Of a DNA stretch of 24,561 bases, positions 1 to 8,127 are shown in pieces. This DNA is from JBGSKV01 sp041740975. GTDB lineage: Bacteria > Bdellovibrionota_B > Oligoflexia > Oligoflexales > JALZUQ01. The notes under the pieces are model-generated. The model was not told the origin of the DNA and did no database searches. It saw only the letters and a program-made list of their open reading frames with translations. The position numbers and the translations under genes were made by a program. Every line of letters starts with the position of its first letter. Positions within the stretch are counted from its first letter, which is position 1. Location: the NCBI GenBank assembly GCA_041740975.1, contig JBGSKV010000101.1, forward strand, positions 1 to 24,561. The letters run 5' to 3'.

Positions 1-28
1 CGGGTCACGCGAAACATTGAGCGGGAGG

Positions 29-42
29 GGGTGTCCCCAGTT
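29..42. repeat. Left copy of a 14-bp inverted repeat
   Basis: GGGTGTCCCCAGTT here is the exact reverse complement of positions 875-888. The two copies enclose the prepilin gene remnant. Because the window starts at base 1, any hairpin partner further left cannot be seen. It may be a REP-like or mobile-element end, but no transposase gene is visible. Confidence 0.5.
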
Positions 43-80
43 ACCAGATAATAATTTTTGGTTGAATGGCACGTCCCTTA

Positions 81-296
81 CTATAAACAAGTAGATTCCA
101 TTTTGTTTACATGTTGAATGTTTATATCGTCAGTTTTAAGCCATTGGTCATAATAATATGCTCCTGCACAAAGACTCAATGGTACGATAGGGGCGGATCC
201 AAAGAAGTACGTCATCCCTCCCATACCATTAACTGCCCTGACTTCCGTCGGCAAACTTCTATAAATATAACTGATATACAAAAATCGCGTTTTGAA
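81..296 (-). pseudogene. Displaced C-terminal part of the frameshifted prepilin
   Basis: This reading frame continues the prepilin at 212-613 after a shift of one base near 285-300. It encodes a run ending YYYDQWLKTDD...MESTCL, which lines up with YFQDRWTKFESG...LKNCFD at the end of the intact prepilin at 22585-23199. The join falls just after the NCSK residues, close to short A and T runs, where loss of one base would explain it. Either the gene is broken or the read has a single-base error. Seen in sequence: the open frame and the matching tail. Inferred: that the two frames were once one gene. Confidence 0.6.
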
Positions 297-613
297 CAAT
301 TAGTTGTTGAAAAACCAAATTCGTTAGGTGTGCACATACTTGCATCGGTACTAGGTAAATAGGTTACAGGTCCATACCAAACCAGTCTTGTGCCAAAGGT
401 CGGGTCAGAATCTATCAGCTCTAGTTTGCGAGCTTCTCCAAGAGTATACATCGCATTCACGTTGATACTTACTTCTGCTCTATATGCTGAAGCTTTTAAT
501 TTATAGAACCGAGGGATACTAATTGAAACTAATAAACCCACTATGGAAACAACGACCATCAACTCAATGAGCGAAAAACCTCTGTTATCGTCAAGTTTTA
601 TGGGTACGTTCAT
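212..613 (-). CDS. Type IV prepilin-like protein, probably frameshifted near its C-terminus
   Basis: The N-terminus carries a class III prepilin signal: a short charged leader ending in Gly12, then FSLIELMVVVSIVGLLVSISIP. Cleavage is expected after Gly12, with Glu at +5, followed by the hydrophobic helix that packs pilins in the inner membrane or pilus core. A later segment, NEFGFSTTNC, matches NHLGFAAANC in the prepilin at 22585-23199. After that point the frame gives Cys/Arg-rich sequence with no match and stops, while the expected tail continues in another frame (81-296). It has no strong Shine-Dalgarno sequence. It may be a minor pilin or pseudopilin. The prepilin class is clear; whether the gene is functional is doubtful. 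Confidence 0.75.
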   Translation of the reverse strand: MNVPIKLDDNRGFSLIELMVVVSIVGLLVSISIPRFYKLKASAYRAEVSINVNAMYTLGEARKLELIDSDPTFGTRLVWYGPVTYLPSTDASMCTPNEFGFSTTNCSKRDFCISVIFIEVCRRKSGQLMVWEG

Positions 614-874
614 TTTAGGCTCAAAATCTTAAGTCTAATATTTTGAAGTAGAATTTTTGCCATCGCCTTGCTCATAGGTAAGGTTGATTAATCATTGCTA
701 AGAGGCTATTTCGGGATTAAGGCACCCTAACTTTAGCCTGTTTATCTCTGCAAATATGGTATGTTGCGACTAGCGTAATCGCATTTTCAACGAGATTTTT
801 CGCTTCTCTCAGCGTGCGTGAGGGGTTGATCGATCGGAAAGATTATAAGAGCAAAATAACGTTAGGTTAAATGA

Positions 875-888
875 AACTGGGGACACCC
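875..888. repeat. Right copy of the 14-bp inverted repeat
   Basis: AACTGGGGACACCC is the exact reverse complement of positions 29-42. It overlaps the left arm of the compound hairpin at 879-931. Confidence 0.5.
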
Positions 889-931
889 GACTGGACCCAA
901 ACTCTATCGGGTCCAGTAGTAAGGTGTCCCC
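879..931. repeat. Compound hairpin downstream of the HNH gene
   Basis: There are two nested perfect stems. The outer arms are GGGGACACC (879-887) and GGTGTCCCC (923-931). The inner arms are ACTGGACCC (890-898) and GGGTCCAGT (909-917), with a 10-base loop. No T run follows on either strand, so it is not a typical intrinsic terminator. It resembles REP/RAYT-type hairpin elements in form. The stretch 614-967 otherwise holds no gene that I can support. Confidence 0.6.
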
Positions 932-967
932 CGGAATTCAAAAGATTTCACTGTCGAGACATTCTTG

Positions 968-1930
968 CTAGACGTCTGATCGGCCATACTCTTCTATTTT
1001 TTCACTGCCAAAAATTTTAATGGCTTGCCTTTGGTTACACGAAAAGCAAAGTAGTCTGATATTTTCCACGCTACTGTTTCCACCCAGAGCAACCGGCAAA
1101 ATATGATCGAAATTAAGGTTGCGTTGATTCTTACAATTGCGACAACGCCCCTGATCCCGTTGCCAGATGAAGTGTTTAACTCGCGGCGGAATGTAGCGAA
1201 TATTTTTTGAAACCCTTGTGGTAGAGGGCGTTGACAACGCCGGCGCCGGCGTGAAAGTCGCTTCGGCACTTTCGGATGCGGCGCGTTTTTTGCCGAATCT
1301 TTTCTCCGATAACTTATCCGCGCTGAGTTCGGCCATGGCTTCAATAAGTTCGCCGTAACCCATCGCAAGACCCTTCGGTCCCAGTAGAGCCCTCACTTTT
1401 TCCAGTTTGGCCTTAAGTGCATCGCTAAGAAAAAACCTGACTTCGGTTGTCTCAGGTGTCACTTGGCGTTCTCTTTCCAGGAGTTTTGCAGCCGGGACAG
1501 TAGGGTGGAGTTTGAGAAGTTCTTTTTGGGCCTCGCGTGAGGATTTATTTTTGAGCGAGTTCACGACCTCAAGTTTTTCAGAGCTGCTCATGGCTAACTT
1601 TGGAGATTCTTTGGCTTGTGATCTAAAGATGGTTTGGGCTTGAGAGGCATTGGTTAGGCTTAGCTCACCCGAGGAGATTGCGGTTTCAATCTGAGGTAAT
1701 TCTTTAATAAGTCGCATGGCGTTAATGCGCCGACTAGCTTGGCTCTCACTATACTTCAGCTCGCGGACTGCATATTCAAACAGGCTACCATAGCCCAAAT
1801 CACAGTAAAGTTTTCGTCGTTCGATTTCTTTGAGATGGCGAAGGATCAGGGTCAAAACTTCGCGCTCTCGCTGCGCAAGTGCTTTGGTTTGGCTGAGGAG
1901 CTCAGAGTCGTTAAGATGCTGTACTTGCAT
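968..1930 (-). CDS. HNH endonuclease-domain protein (DUF222-like N-terminus)
   Basis: This is a 320-residue protein. The C-terminal domain (about 245-305) is a zinc-bound HNH nuclease fold: Cys263-x2-Cys266, the DH pair at 275-276 in NFDHILPVALGG, Asn290, and Cys295-x2-Cys298. The N-terminal half is helical and charged, with a pattern (GYGSLFEYAVRELKYSESQASRRI) seen in DUF222/HNH proteins that are multicopy in actinobacteria and in Bdellovibrio relatives. Its cellular role is unknown; a mobile or DNA-processing role is possible. The ATG at 1930 is chosen over an upstream GTG at 1942 because GGAGGG lies 4 bases before it. It is a lone gene next to the hairpin at 879-931. Confidence 0.85.
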   Translation of the reverse strand: MQVQHLNDSELLSQTKALAQREREVLTLILRHLKEIERRKLYCDLGYGSLFEYAVRELKYSESQASRRINAMRLIKELPQIETAISSGELSLTNASQAQTIFRSQAKESPKLAMSSSEKLEVVNSLKNKSSREAQKELLKLHPTVPAAKLLERERQVTPETTEVRFFLSDALKAKLEKVRALLGPKGLAMGYGELIEAMAELSADKLSEKRFGKKRAASESAEATFTPAPALSTPSTTRVSKNIRYIPPRVKHFIWQRDQGRCRNCKNQRNLNFDHILPVALGGNSSVENIRLLCFSCNQRQAIKIFGSEKIEEYGRSDV

Positions 1931-2171
1931 AAATCCCTCCACAAATTCATGCCATAGATATATATGGTATAGTCATTTAAGTCTATAAAAATAGGTAAAA
2001 TGCAAAGTTTTATTTAGTTTTGAATTCTGAATGATAGGAACGCCCGTAACGCCGAACAGCAGAACTGATGATCGTGTATTGGACTAATCGATGTATTTAT
2101 GGAAGAAACGAATGGAGTGATTTAATATGGTCTTTTGCTAATAACAGAGATTTAGGATTCGGAAAGTCGAT

Positions 2172-2741
2172 ATGAAGAAAGATTATCTTATTAAGGAATT
2201 GTCCCAGGAAGAATTTCAGCCGCTATTCGACAGACATAAAAGTTCTGCTTTTGAAGATGTCCACTCCTATCCTCTGCAGGATCTGCTCAGTGATGCAGAG
2301 CGCCAAAACATCGCAAATTTGGGACAGAATTTAGGTTCGCCGTTCAGGCTTTATTTAGGCGTTTTTGATGCGCACAAACAATTTGTCGGCTGGACATGGG
2401 GGATTCAGGAGAATAGCTCGACATTCTATATGGTTAATTCGGCAATTTTAAAGGAGCATAGGCGTCAGGGACTTTACCGTAATTTGATAGAGAAGTGCGT
2501 AGCCATTGTGAGCGAAAAAGGTTTTCAGCTAATTTATTCAAGGCACTGCGCAACCAACAATGATGTCATCATACCTAAGCTCAAGGCTGGGTTTATCATT
2601 TCGAAAATGGAAATCGATGATAAATTCGGCGTGTTAATACACCTTCACTTTTACACAAACCTCGATCGCCGCAAAATCATGGACTATCGATCGGGTCAGA
2701 GGAAGCCAGATAAAAAAATTAAGCAGATATTTAAGCTCTGA
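2172..2741 (+). CDS. GNAT-family N-acetyltransferase
   Basis: This 189-residue protein has the core of the GNAT fold. A strand (FYMVNSAIL, about 85-93) is followed by the acetyl-CoA pyrophosphate loop RRQGLY (97-102) and a helix (RNLIEKCVAIVSEKG). The substrate cannot be told; the family includes enzymes acting on amines of small molecules, ribosomal proteins and antibiotics. The ATG start is preceded by a modest GGAAAG. It converges with the topoisomerase gene 33 bases away, with no clear terminator between them. It has no obvious operon partner. Confidence 0.8.
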   Translation: MKKDYLIKELSQEEFQPLFDRHKSSAFEDVHSYPLQDLLSDAERQNIANLGQNLGSPFRLYLGVFDAHKQFVGWTWGIQENSSTFYMVNSAILKEHRRQGLYRNLIEKCVAIVSEKGFQLIYSRHCATNNDVIIPKLKAGFIISKMEIDDKFGVLIHLHFYTNLDRRKIMDYRSGQRKPDKKIKQIFKL

Positions 2742-2773
2742 ATGACGGACGCTAGATTCGAGTGCTCGTTTAT

Positions 2774-3889
2774 CTATGGATTAAAATAACGCAGGACTAT
2801 GAGTTCCGCCGAGGAAAACCACTCCGCATTGGCCACTCGGCGACTGGAAAGTTCCGAAAATAATGTTCCGCCCTCGTAGGCTTCGATGACTTCGGGGTGA
2901 ATATAACTGCGGCGACTTTCTTCGGGTTCGTTAACGAGGTGATCACCCACCTTATTAAAAACATCATTGAGATGAGTCAGACGTTGATCTATGTCGTCAA
3001 CGTTTTTGTATTCAGATAAAAGCTCAACGGCTTTGACCGTAGCCGCCCAGGTCCGCATATCTTTCACCGAGTGTTCATCGCCAACGACGGATTTCAAGTA
3101 GGAGTTGATATCGGATTCTGTGACACGGACCTTCTGCCCATTCGCAGAAACATAGCGAAAAACTTCATAACCAGACTGATCGACAAGCTCATTGACCAGT
3201 TTTGCTAGGGCAGCGTCACTCACTTCAATATCGTGTTTGACGCCATGCTTACCGTCGAACTCGATATTCAAAATCTTGGTGCCGATTTTTGTAAAATGTT
3301 TTTTTCGCAAAGTCGTCGCACCGTAGTGTTGATAGACATCGGCGGACTCCTGTGAACCCACTCGAATCGGCCGAAGGTGCATCAATCGCAAAATCCCCGC
3401 GATCACGCGATCTTTCGATAGCCCCGATGAGACATTATTCAAATCATCGTTCACCGATTGCCGAAGAGCAGGCAATGTTTTTCCAAAATCAATGATGCGA
3501 TTGAACTTGTAGGCCGCCGTCGCCTCAATCCACTTGGGGTGATAGACCCGTTGATCGCGACCGGAGTCATCTTTGCCACGCGCCAAAACATGGCTGTCAG
3601 GATTTGGCGAAATCCAAACATCTGTCCAGGCGGGAGGTATGCCGAGAGATTTGATGAAGGCGAGGCGTTTGGCATCAGCAATGACATTGCCCTTAGTATC
3701 AAAATACCTATAGCCACCTTTGACTTTTGAGCGTGTATAGCCAGGGCCAAAAGTTGTGCGGTAAATAAGACCTGCGTGCCGAGCGATGGACTCAAATTTC
3801 TTGGCGCCAACTTGGACGAGGTCTTTGCACTTGGCAGAGGCGCCTGAGGTTGCAAAAATTAAGTATAAAATGAGAAATAAATACTTCAT
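2774..3889 (-). CDS. Type IB DNA topoisomerase with N-terminal signal peptide
   Basis: This 371-residue protein resembles poxvirus/bacterial topoisomerase IB, which nicks one DNA strand through a 3'-phosphotyrosine and relaxes supercoils. Family landmarks are present: GRDQRVYHPKW (about 110-120), the catalytic Arg176 in RPIRVG, Lys214 in GKHGVKH, Arg279 in KDMRTW, Asn320 where many bacterial enzymes have Asn instead of His, and nucleophile Tyr329 in SYIHP. The surprise is the first ~19 residues, MKYLFLILYLIFATSGASA, a textbook Sec signal with an Ala-x-Ala cleavage site; such enzymes are normally cytoplasmic. The ATG at 3889 (preceded by GGGAC) is preferred to GTG at 3898; both keep the signal. 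The export is predicted, not shown. Confidence 0.88.
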   Translation of the reverse strand: MKYLFLILYLIFATSGASAKCKDLVQVGAKKFESIARHAGLIYRTTFGPGYTRSKVKGGYRYFDTKGNVIADAKRLAFIKSLGIPPAWTDVWISPNPDSHVLARGKDDSGRDQRVYHPKWIEATAAYKFNRIIDFGKTLPALRQSVNDDLNNVSSGLSKDRVIAGILRLMHLRPIRVGSQESADVYQHYGATTLRKKHFTKIGTKILNIEFDGKHGVKHDIEVSDAALAKLVNELVDQSGYEVFRYVSANGQKVRVTESDINSYLKSVVGDEHSVKDMRTWAATVKAVELLSEYKNVDDIDQRLTHLNDVFNKVGDHLVNEPEESRRSYIHPEVIEAYEGGTLFSELSSRRVANAEWFSSAELIVLRYFNP

Positions 3890-4014
3890 CAGTCCCACAA
3901 TAAAAATCTTCAGACCTATGATTCTACTCGATTGGCTACGATCAGGAATGTATAGAATATAAGCTTCAACGGAGACTTTGCCTTCGTTTAAGCTAAACCA
4001 AGCATGCCAATTAT

Positions 4015-4045
4015 TTGCTCAAAAGTTGTATTATTCCTGTATGAT
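4015..4045 (+). promoter_or_regulatory. Weak candidate promoter before the YkgJ-like gene
   Basis: TTGCTC (4015-4020) and TATGAT (4040-4045) resemble -35 and -10 boxes, but the 19-base gap is longer than ideal. It would drive the haem/cytochrome c gene run. Confidence 0.25.
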
Positions 4046-4117
4046 ATAGACTGAATACGGTATGTATAGTTATTGAGCGTTTACAGTTTAGATCAACTCT
4101 TCGTGAGTCATTTTTAT

Positions 4118-4528
4118 ATGCCTTCTCAAGAAGTTCAAATTCGGTTTGAGTGCCAAGGATCTGGCAAATGCTGTGTGTCTCATGATGGTCACGGCTACGT
4201 ATATTTTTCTTTGAAGGATCGCCGCCGCATCGCCGAACATCTTGGAATCCCTACGCGCACCTTCACCAAAGACTACTGCACCAAAGAAGGTGCTTTTTAT
4301 CATTTAAAGAACCTGCATGGACCTTGTCATTTTCTCAAAGGTAAAAAATGTAGCGTCTATGAAGCGCGGCCAACACAGTGCCGAACGTGGCCTTTTTGGC
4401 CCGAAAACATGGACGCCAAAAAATGGAAAACCGAAATCGCAGCCTTCTGCCCGGGTGTTGGCAAAGGTCCGGTGATTCCGGCGAAAGAAATAAAGAAAAA
4501 TCTGAAGATGGACGCTTGGGTTCGTTAA
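4118..4528 (+). CDS. YkgJ-family cysteine cluster protein
   Basis: This 136-residue protein has eight cysteines in the spacing of the YkgJ family: Cys12 and the pair Cys18-Cys19 in CQGSGKCC, then Cys54, Cys70, Cys78, Cys88 in YEARPTQCRTWPFWP, and Cys111. The family is thought to bind zinc or an iron-sulfur cluster; its function is unknown. The ATG at 4118 is preferred to a TTG at 4073, because the upstream part adds nothing conserved and the TTG lacks a ribosome site. It lies 41 bases before hemF on the same strand, so a link to haem or redox chemistry is possible but inferred from position only. Confidence 0.85.
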   Translation: MPSQEVQIRFECQGSGKCCVSHDGHGYVYFSLKDRRRIAEHLGIPTRTFTKDYCTKEGAFYHLKNLHGPCHFLKGKKCSVYEARPTQCRTWPFWPENMDAKKWKTEIAAFCPGVGKGPVIPAKEIKKNLKMDAWVR

Positions 4529-4569
4529 AAGTTTTTTCTACAGGAACATGAAAAACGAGGGGATAAGGC

Positions 4570-5373
4570 GTGGCCTTAACGCATTCGCAACTTCAAACAG
4601 CCGTAACGTACTTTCAGTCCGTTCAATCGCAACTTGTAGATGCTTTTGAAAAGATTGATGGCCAGGGCAAATTTGAGCGCAAATCCTGGCAGCGACCGGA
4701 AGGTGGCGGCGGCACCATGGCCGTATTGCGCGGTCAAACTGTTGAGAAAGCGGGAGCGAACTTCTCGCAAGTCGAAGGCGATAAATACCCAGCTGTGGAA
4801 GGTGAGTATGCCGGTAAGCCTTTCGTTGCGACCGGAGTTTCAACCATCTGCCATATGCAAAACCCACATGCTCCGATTGGTCATATGAACTTGAGGCTCA
4901 TAAAGGTCGGCGAAGATTTTTGGTTTGGTGGCGGAGCGGACTTAACGCCTTGTAAGGTCTACGACGAAGACACGAAGGCTTTTCACTCCGCGCTCAAAAA
5001 AGCTTGCGATACACTTCGGCCAGATGCATACGCAGAATATACAAAGTGGTGCAAAGAATATTTTCACATCAAACATCGTAATAGTGAGCGCGGAGTCGGG
5101 GGCGTTTTTTTCGACTATCTCAAAGGGGGCTTTGACGAAATTTTTCCATTTGTTAAGGCCGTTGGACAGGCTTATGTGGAGGTCTATCCAAGTATTTTGC
5201 AAAAGCGAAAAGATCAAAGTTACACTCCAGAAGAAAAAGTAGAACAAGAGCATTGGCGTGGCCGGTATGTCGAATTTAATTTGTTGTACGACCGCGGCAC
5301 GAAATTTGGATTAATGACGGGTGGAAATCTCGAAGCAATTTTTGTTTCGCTGCCCCCTGTCGCACGATGGTAA
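4570..5373 (+). CDS. hemF: Oxygen-dependent coproporphyrinogen III oxidase
   Basis: HemF converts coproporphyrinogen III to protoporphyrinogen IX using oxygen, a late step of haem synthesis in the cytoplasm. The 267-residue protein has the family signature NPHAPIGHMNLRL (His100, His105), GGGADLTP (120-127), YFHIKHR, and RGVGGVFFDYL. The GTG start is supported by GAGGGG a few bases upstream. The protein stops right after LPPVARW, as I recall for the short alphaproteobacterial form; the E. coli enzyme has a further tail of about 25 residues. It lies 6 bases before ccmF, so haem synthesis and haem attachment to cytochromes are likely transcribed together. The need for oxygen suggests an aerobic life. 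Confidence 0.95.
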   Translation: MALTHSQLQTAVTYFQSVQSQLVDAFEKIDGQGKFERKSWQRPEGGGGTMAVLRGQTVEKAGANFSQVEGDKYPAVEGEYAGKPFVATGVSTICHMQNPHAPIGHMNLRLIKVGEDFWFGGGADLTPCKVYDEDTKAFHSALKKACDTLRPDAYAEYTKWCKEYFHIKHRNSERGVGGVFFDYLKGGFDEIFPFVKAVGQAYVEVYPSILQKRKDQSYTPEEKVEQEHWRGRYVEFNLLYDRGTKFGLMTGGNLEAIFVSLPPVARW

Positions 5374-5379
5374 AACAAT

Positions 5380-7368
5380 ATGTTTGCTGATTATGGTTTT
5401 TTTCTATTATTACTTTGCTTTATTTTAAGTATCTATGGCTCGATCGCAGCTGTGGTAGCGGCATTCGGTCGGCATCGCCGTCTATGGCGATCATCTCGTA
5501 TCACTTTAAGTATAACGTGTGGTTTGGCTCTGATAGCTTCGTGCATTTTGTGGCATGCGCTTTTCACACACGATTATGCGATTGCTTATGTTTTTAAAAA
5601 CTCTAGCAATGATTTACCTTATTTCTATCGATTCACGGCTTTTTGGTGCGCTTTAGAAGGTTCCCATCTTTTTTGGACTTTGCTTCTCACTATTTTTTCG
5701 ACCGTTAGCCTTTGGTCCTATCACCGCGACAATGAACACATCATGCCGTTTGTCAGCGCAAGTTTGCAGATTGTTTTGGCTTGGATGTACTATTTGGCCA
5801 TAACCTATTCGGATCCATTTGAAAAAATGGGCCAAGCCTTTACCAATGGTCAGGGGATGAATGCCCTTTTGCAAAACTTTTATATGACGATTCATCCGCC
5901 GATGCTTTTCGTGGGTTACACGGCCTTGGCGATTCCAGCGGCGTATGGCATTGGCGCACTCGGCCACGGTGATATTACCCAAGGTTGGTTGAAAACCGTT
6001 CGCCGCTGGACATTGCTCGCCTGGATTTTTCTAACAGCCGCAATCACCTTAGGTGGTCGTTGGGCTTACGTTGAGCTTGGTTGGGCGGGGTACTGGGCAT
6101 GGGACCCTGTCGAAAACGCGAGTTTAATGCCTTGGCTCTTGGCGACGGCATTGTTGCATTGTCTGCTAGTGCAGGATCGATTGGGACACCTCAAACGCTT
6201 TAGTATTATTTTGGCTTTCTTTGCTTTCTTTATGAGTTTTCTAGGGACCTTTATCACTCGTTCTGGCGTGATCAGTTCGGTGCATTCGTTTGCCCAGTCG
6301 CCAATAGGCCCCAATTATTTATTTTTCTTAGGCGCTTTGCTTTTGGGATTTTGTATTTTGTTTGGCGTGCGATCGCATTCCATCTTGCCAGCGGAAACCG
6401 ACAAAGTTTGGGGCTACTCTAAAGAATCAGCACTTTTGATGACGCAATTATTACTTTTAACGTCATTAGCCATCGTTTTTGTCGGTACCATGTTTCCCAT
6501 TGTTTCGGAAGCCGTGATCAAACAGCGGATTTCCATTCAGGCGCCTTATTTTAATACCTTTGCTCCTTATCTGGGGGCAGGATTGGTCGTGGCGATTGCC
6601 ATTGGCAATCTCATGCGATTCCAAACGCCAAAAATCCCGAATGGTCGTCAAATCATGACGGTAGCTGTCGCAGTTGCCGTGCCGGCGACAGTGCTCCTTG
6701 TTTGGCTTGGTAACGTGATGCAAACCACGCGACTTTATGCGCTCGTTGCACAAATCGTCGGAATGTATTTGATCTCTTGGTCGGCGTGCTGTTTGACTGG
6801 CGACCTCTACTATCGCATCAAACCTTTTCAAGGTTCATTGATTCTGTTTTTACGAAGAAACCTGGCTTACACTGGAGCTTACATTGCGCATATTGGCTTC
6901 TTGATGGCGATCTTTGGCTTCCTAGGTAACTACCGCACCATTGAAATCAAAAAAACCCTTAATCTTACCGAGTCGGCATCACTTTATGGCTATGATTTAA
7001 AATTTGACGGCATCAAAGTACTGCAAGAGCACAATGCAAAGATTTATGCGGCTCCCTTACAGGTCACAAAAAATGGCCAAGTGATTGGAACTGTGCGACC
7101 CGCTCGGAGTTTATATCCTACTAAGCCTGAACTTTTGCACGAAGTCGGTGTTTTTGGCAGTCTTTGGCACGATATTTACATAGTTTTGGCAGACTTTGAC
7201 ATGAAGGATATGAATCGAGCCACTTTTCAAATTCACATCAACCCGACGGTTCGTTTTGTTTGGATCGCCGTGATTATCATGTGTATTGGCGGTATCATTG
7301 CATTTGGCGACCGTTATCGGGGTGAGCGCAGCCGCGATATGATCGCCGGGGAGTGGAACCTAAAATGA
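5380..7368 (+). CDS. ccmF: Cytochrome c haem lyase subunit CcmF
   Basis: CcmF is the inner-membrane core of the system I haem lyase, which joins haem to apocytochrome c in the periplasm. The 662-residue length is typical. Features include many membrane helices, the IHPPMLFVGY segment with His172, the tryptophan-rich WWD domain (about 228-250, WAYVELGWAGYWAWDPVEN), His260 and His302 as likely haem ligands, and a large periplasmic loop before the last helix. The ATG is 6 bases after the hemF stop. The end overlaps ccmH through an ATGA sequence, which implies coupled translation. Confidence 0.96.
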   Translation: MFADYGFFLLLLCFILSIYGSIAAVVAAFGRHRRLWRSSRITLSITCGLALIASCILWHALFTHDYAIAYVFKNSSNDLPYFYRFTAFWCALEGSHLFWTLLLTIFSTVSLWSYHRDNEHIMPFVSASLQIVLAWMYYLAITYSDPFEKMGQAFTNGQGMNALLQNFYMTIHPPMLFVGYTALAIPAAYGIGALGHGDITQGWLKTVRRWTLLAWIFLTAAITLGGRWAYVELGWAGYWAWDPVENASLMPWLLATALLHCLLVQDRLGHLKRFSIILAFFAFFMSFLGTFITRSGVISSVHSFAQSPIGPNYLFFLGALLLGFCILFGVRSHSILPAETDKVWGYSKESALLMTQLLLLTSLAIVFVGTMFPIVSEAVIKQRISIQAPYFNTFAPYLGAGLVVAIAIGNLMRFQTPKIPNGRQIMTVAVAVAVPATVLLVWLGNVMQTTRLYALVAQIVGMYLISWSACCLTGDLYYRIKPFQGSLILFLRRNLAYTGAYIAHIGFLMAIFGFLGNYRTIEIKKTLNLTESASLYGYDLKFDGIKVLQEHNAKIYAAPLQVTKNGQVIGTVRPARSLYPTKPELLHEVGVFGSLWHDIYIVLADFDMKDMNRATFQIHINPTVRFVWIAVIIMCIGGIIAFGDRYRGERSRDMIAGEWNLK

Positions 7369-7826
7369 AAAAATATTTTTTAGTTATTTTTGCAGCTTTG
7401 TTTTTGACCTTAGACCTTTGGGCCGTGGAAGTTACGGAAGATGACTTTAGAGATGTGGCAGGGCAGTTGAGATGCCCCACTTGCCAAGGTATGAGCGTTC
7501 TCGAATCAGACGCGGCATTTTCTAATCAGATCAAAGATCTTGTACGTGAAAAAATGTCTCAAGGTATGAGCCAAAAAGAAATCGAAGCCTTCTTTGTGGA
7601 GCGTTATGGTCCATGGATTTTGCGTGAACCGCCGAAGCAAGGTTTTCATCTCACAGCTTGGTTGATTCCCATTGGCTTGCTTGTGCTTGGACCGATTCTG
7701 CTTTGGTTTTTGATGTGGCGACGCACGCCAGTGGAAGCGGCCATAAAACTTCGCTCAGATGCAGATATTATGGCCGAAATGGAAAAGGTCTTGCGAAAAA
7801 TGAAAGAAGGTGGCCATGCCGTTTGA
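7365..7826 (+). CDS. ccmH: Cytochrome c maturation thioredox-like protein CcmH
   Basis: CcmH reduces the CxxCH motif of apocytochrome c and works with CcmF. The 153-residue protein has a signal peptide (MKKYFLVIFAALFLTLDLWA), the redox motif LRCPTCQ (Cys37, Cys40), the usual helical domain, and one membrane helix (about 97-118) that anchors it after the periplasmic domain. The length fits the short CcmH/CycL form rather than the fused E. coli CcmH. The ATG at 7365 overlaps the ccmF stop (ATGA) and has GGGGAGTGG upstream; a GTG at 7353 is rejected. Confidence 0.95.
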   Translation: MKKYFLVIFAALFLTLDLWAVEVTEDDFRDVAGQLRCPTCQGMSVLESDAAFSNQIKDLVREKMSQGMSQKEIEAFFVERYGPWILREPPKQGFHLTAWLIPIGLLVLGPILLWFLMWRRTPVEAAIKLRSDADIMAEMEKVLRKMKEGGHAV

Positions 7827-8127
7827 AGCCTATATTGCAATCGGTGTAAGTCTTTTAGTTCTTATTGGGGTGACCTTGCCTTTTTTTGTGGGTGAAGGCG
7901 GCATGCTTTCAGAAGCACTTTCCGTCAACTCCATTGAAAAGCTTGAAAAAACCCAGGAGCTGTTGTTGAAGCGATATATTCAAGACGAAAAGGCTTTTGA
8001 AAGTGGCGAAATCGCCAAGCGGGCGTGGCAATCACGCAAGGCCTACATTGTGCACCGCTATATAGATGCTGCTCGTCGACTTGATTTCTTGCGCGCCCAA
8101 AGTTCGGTGGAGGCACCACGTGATTAA
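7816..8127 (+). CDS. Small membrane protein in the ccm cluster, possibly CcmI-like
   Basis: This protein of about 103 residues has one N-terminal membrane helix (IAIGVSLLVLIGVTLPFFV), then a charged helical region with the pattern L-x-R-Y-I-Q-D-E-K...G-E-I...W..R..Y...RYIDAARRLDFL. The leucine/charge pattern and the position after ccmH recall the N-terminal part of CcmI, which holds the apocytochrome, but the TPR part is absent and the match is weak. The ATG at 7816 has AGAAGG 5 bases before it. It overlaps ccmH by 11 bases and the next gene by 8 bases. Confidence 0.7.
   Translation: MPFEAYIAIGVSLLVLIGVTLPFFVGEGGMLSEALSVNSIEKLEKTQELLLKRYIQDEKAFESGEIAKRAWQSRKAYIVHRYIDAARRLDFLRAQSSVEAPRD

Noticed and set aside
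8066..8119. Longer start for the anchored ccm-cluster protein
   Set aside because: It would place charged residues before the signal peptide; GTG at 8120 has GGAGG upstream.
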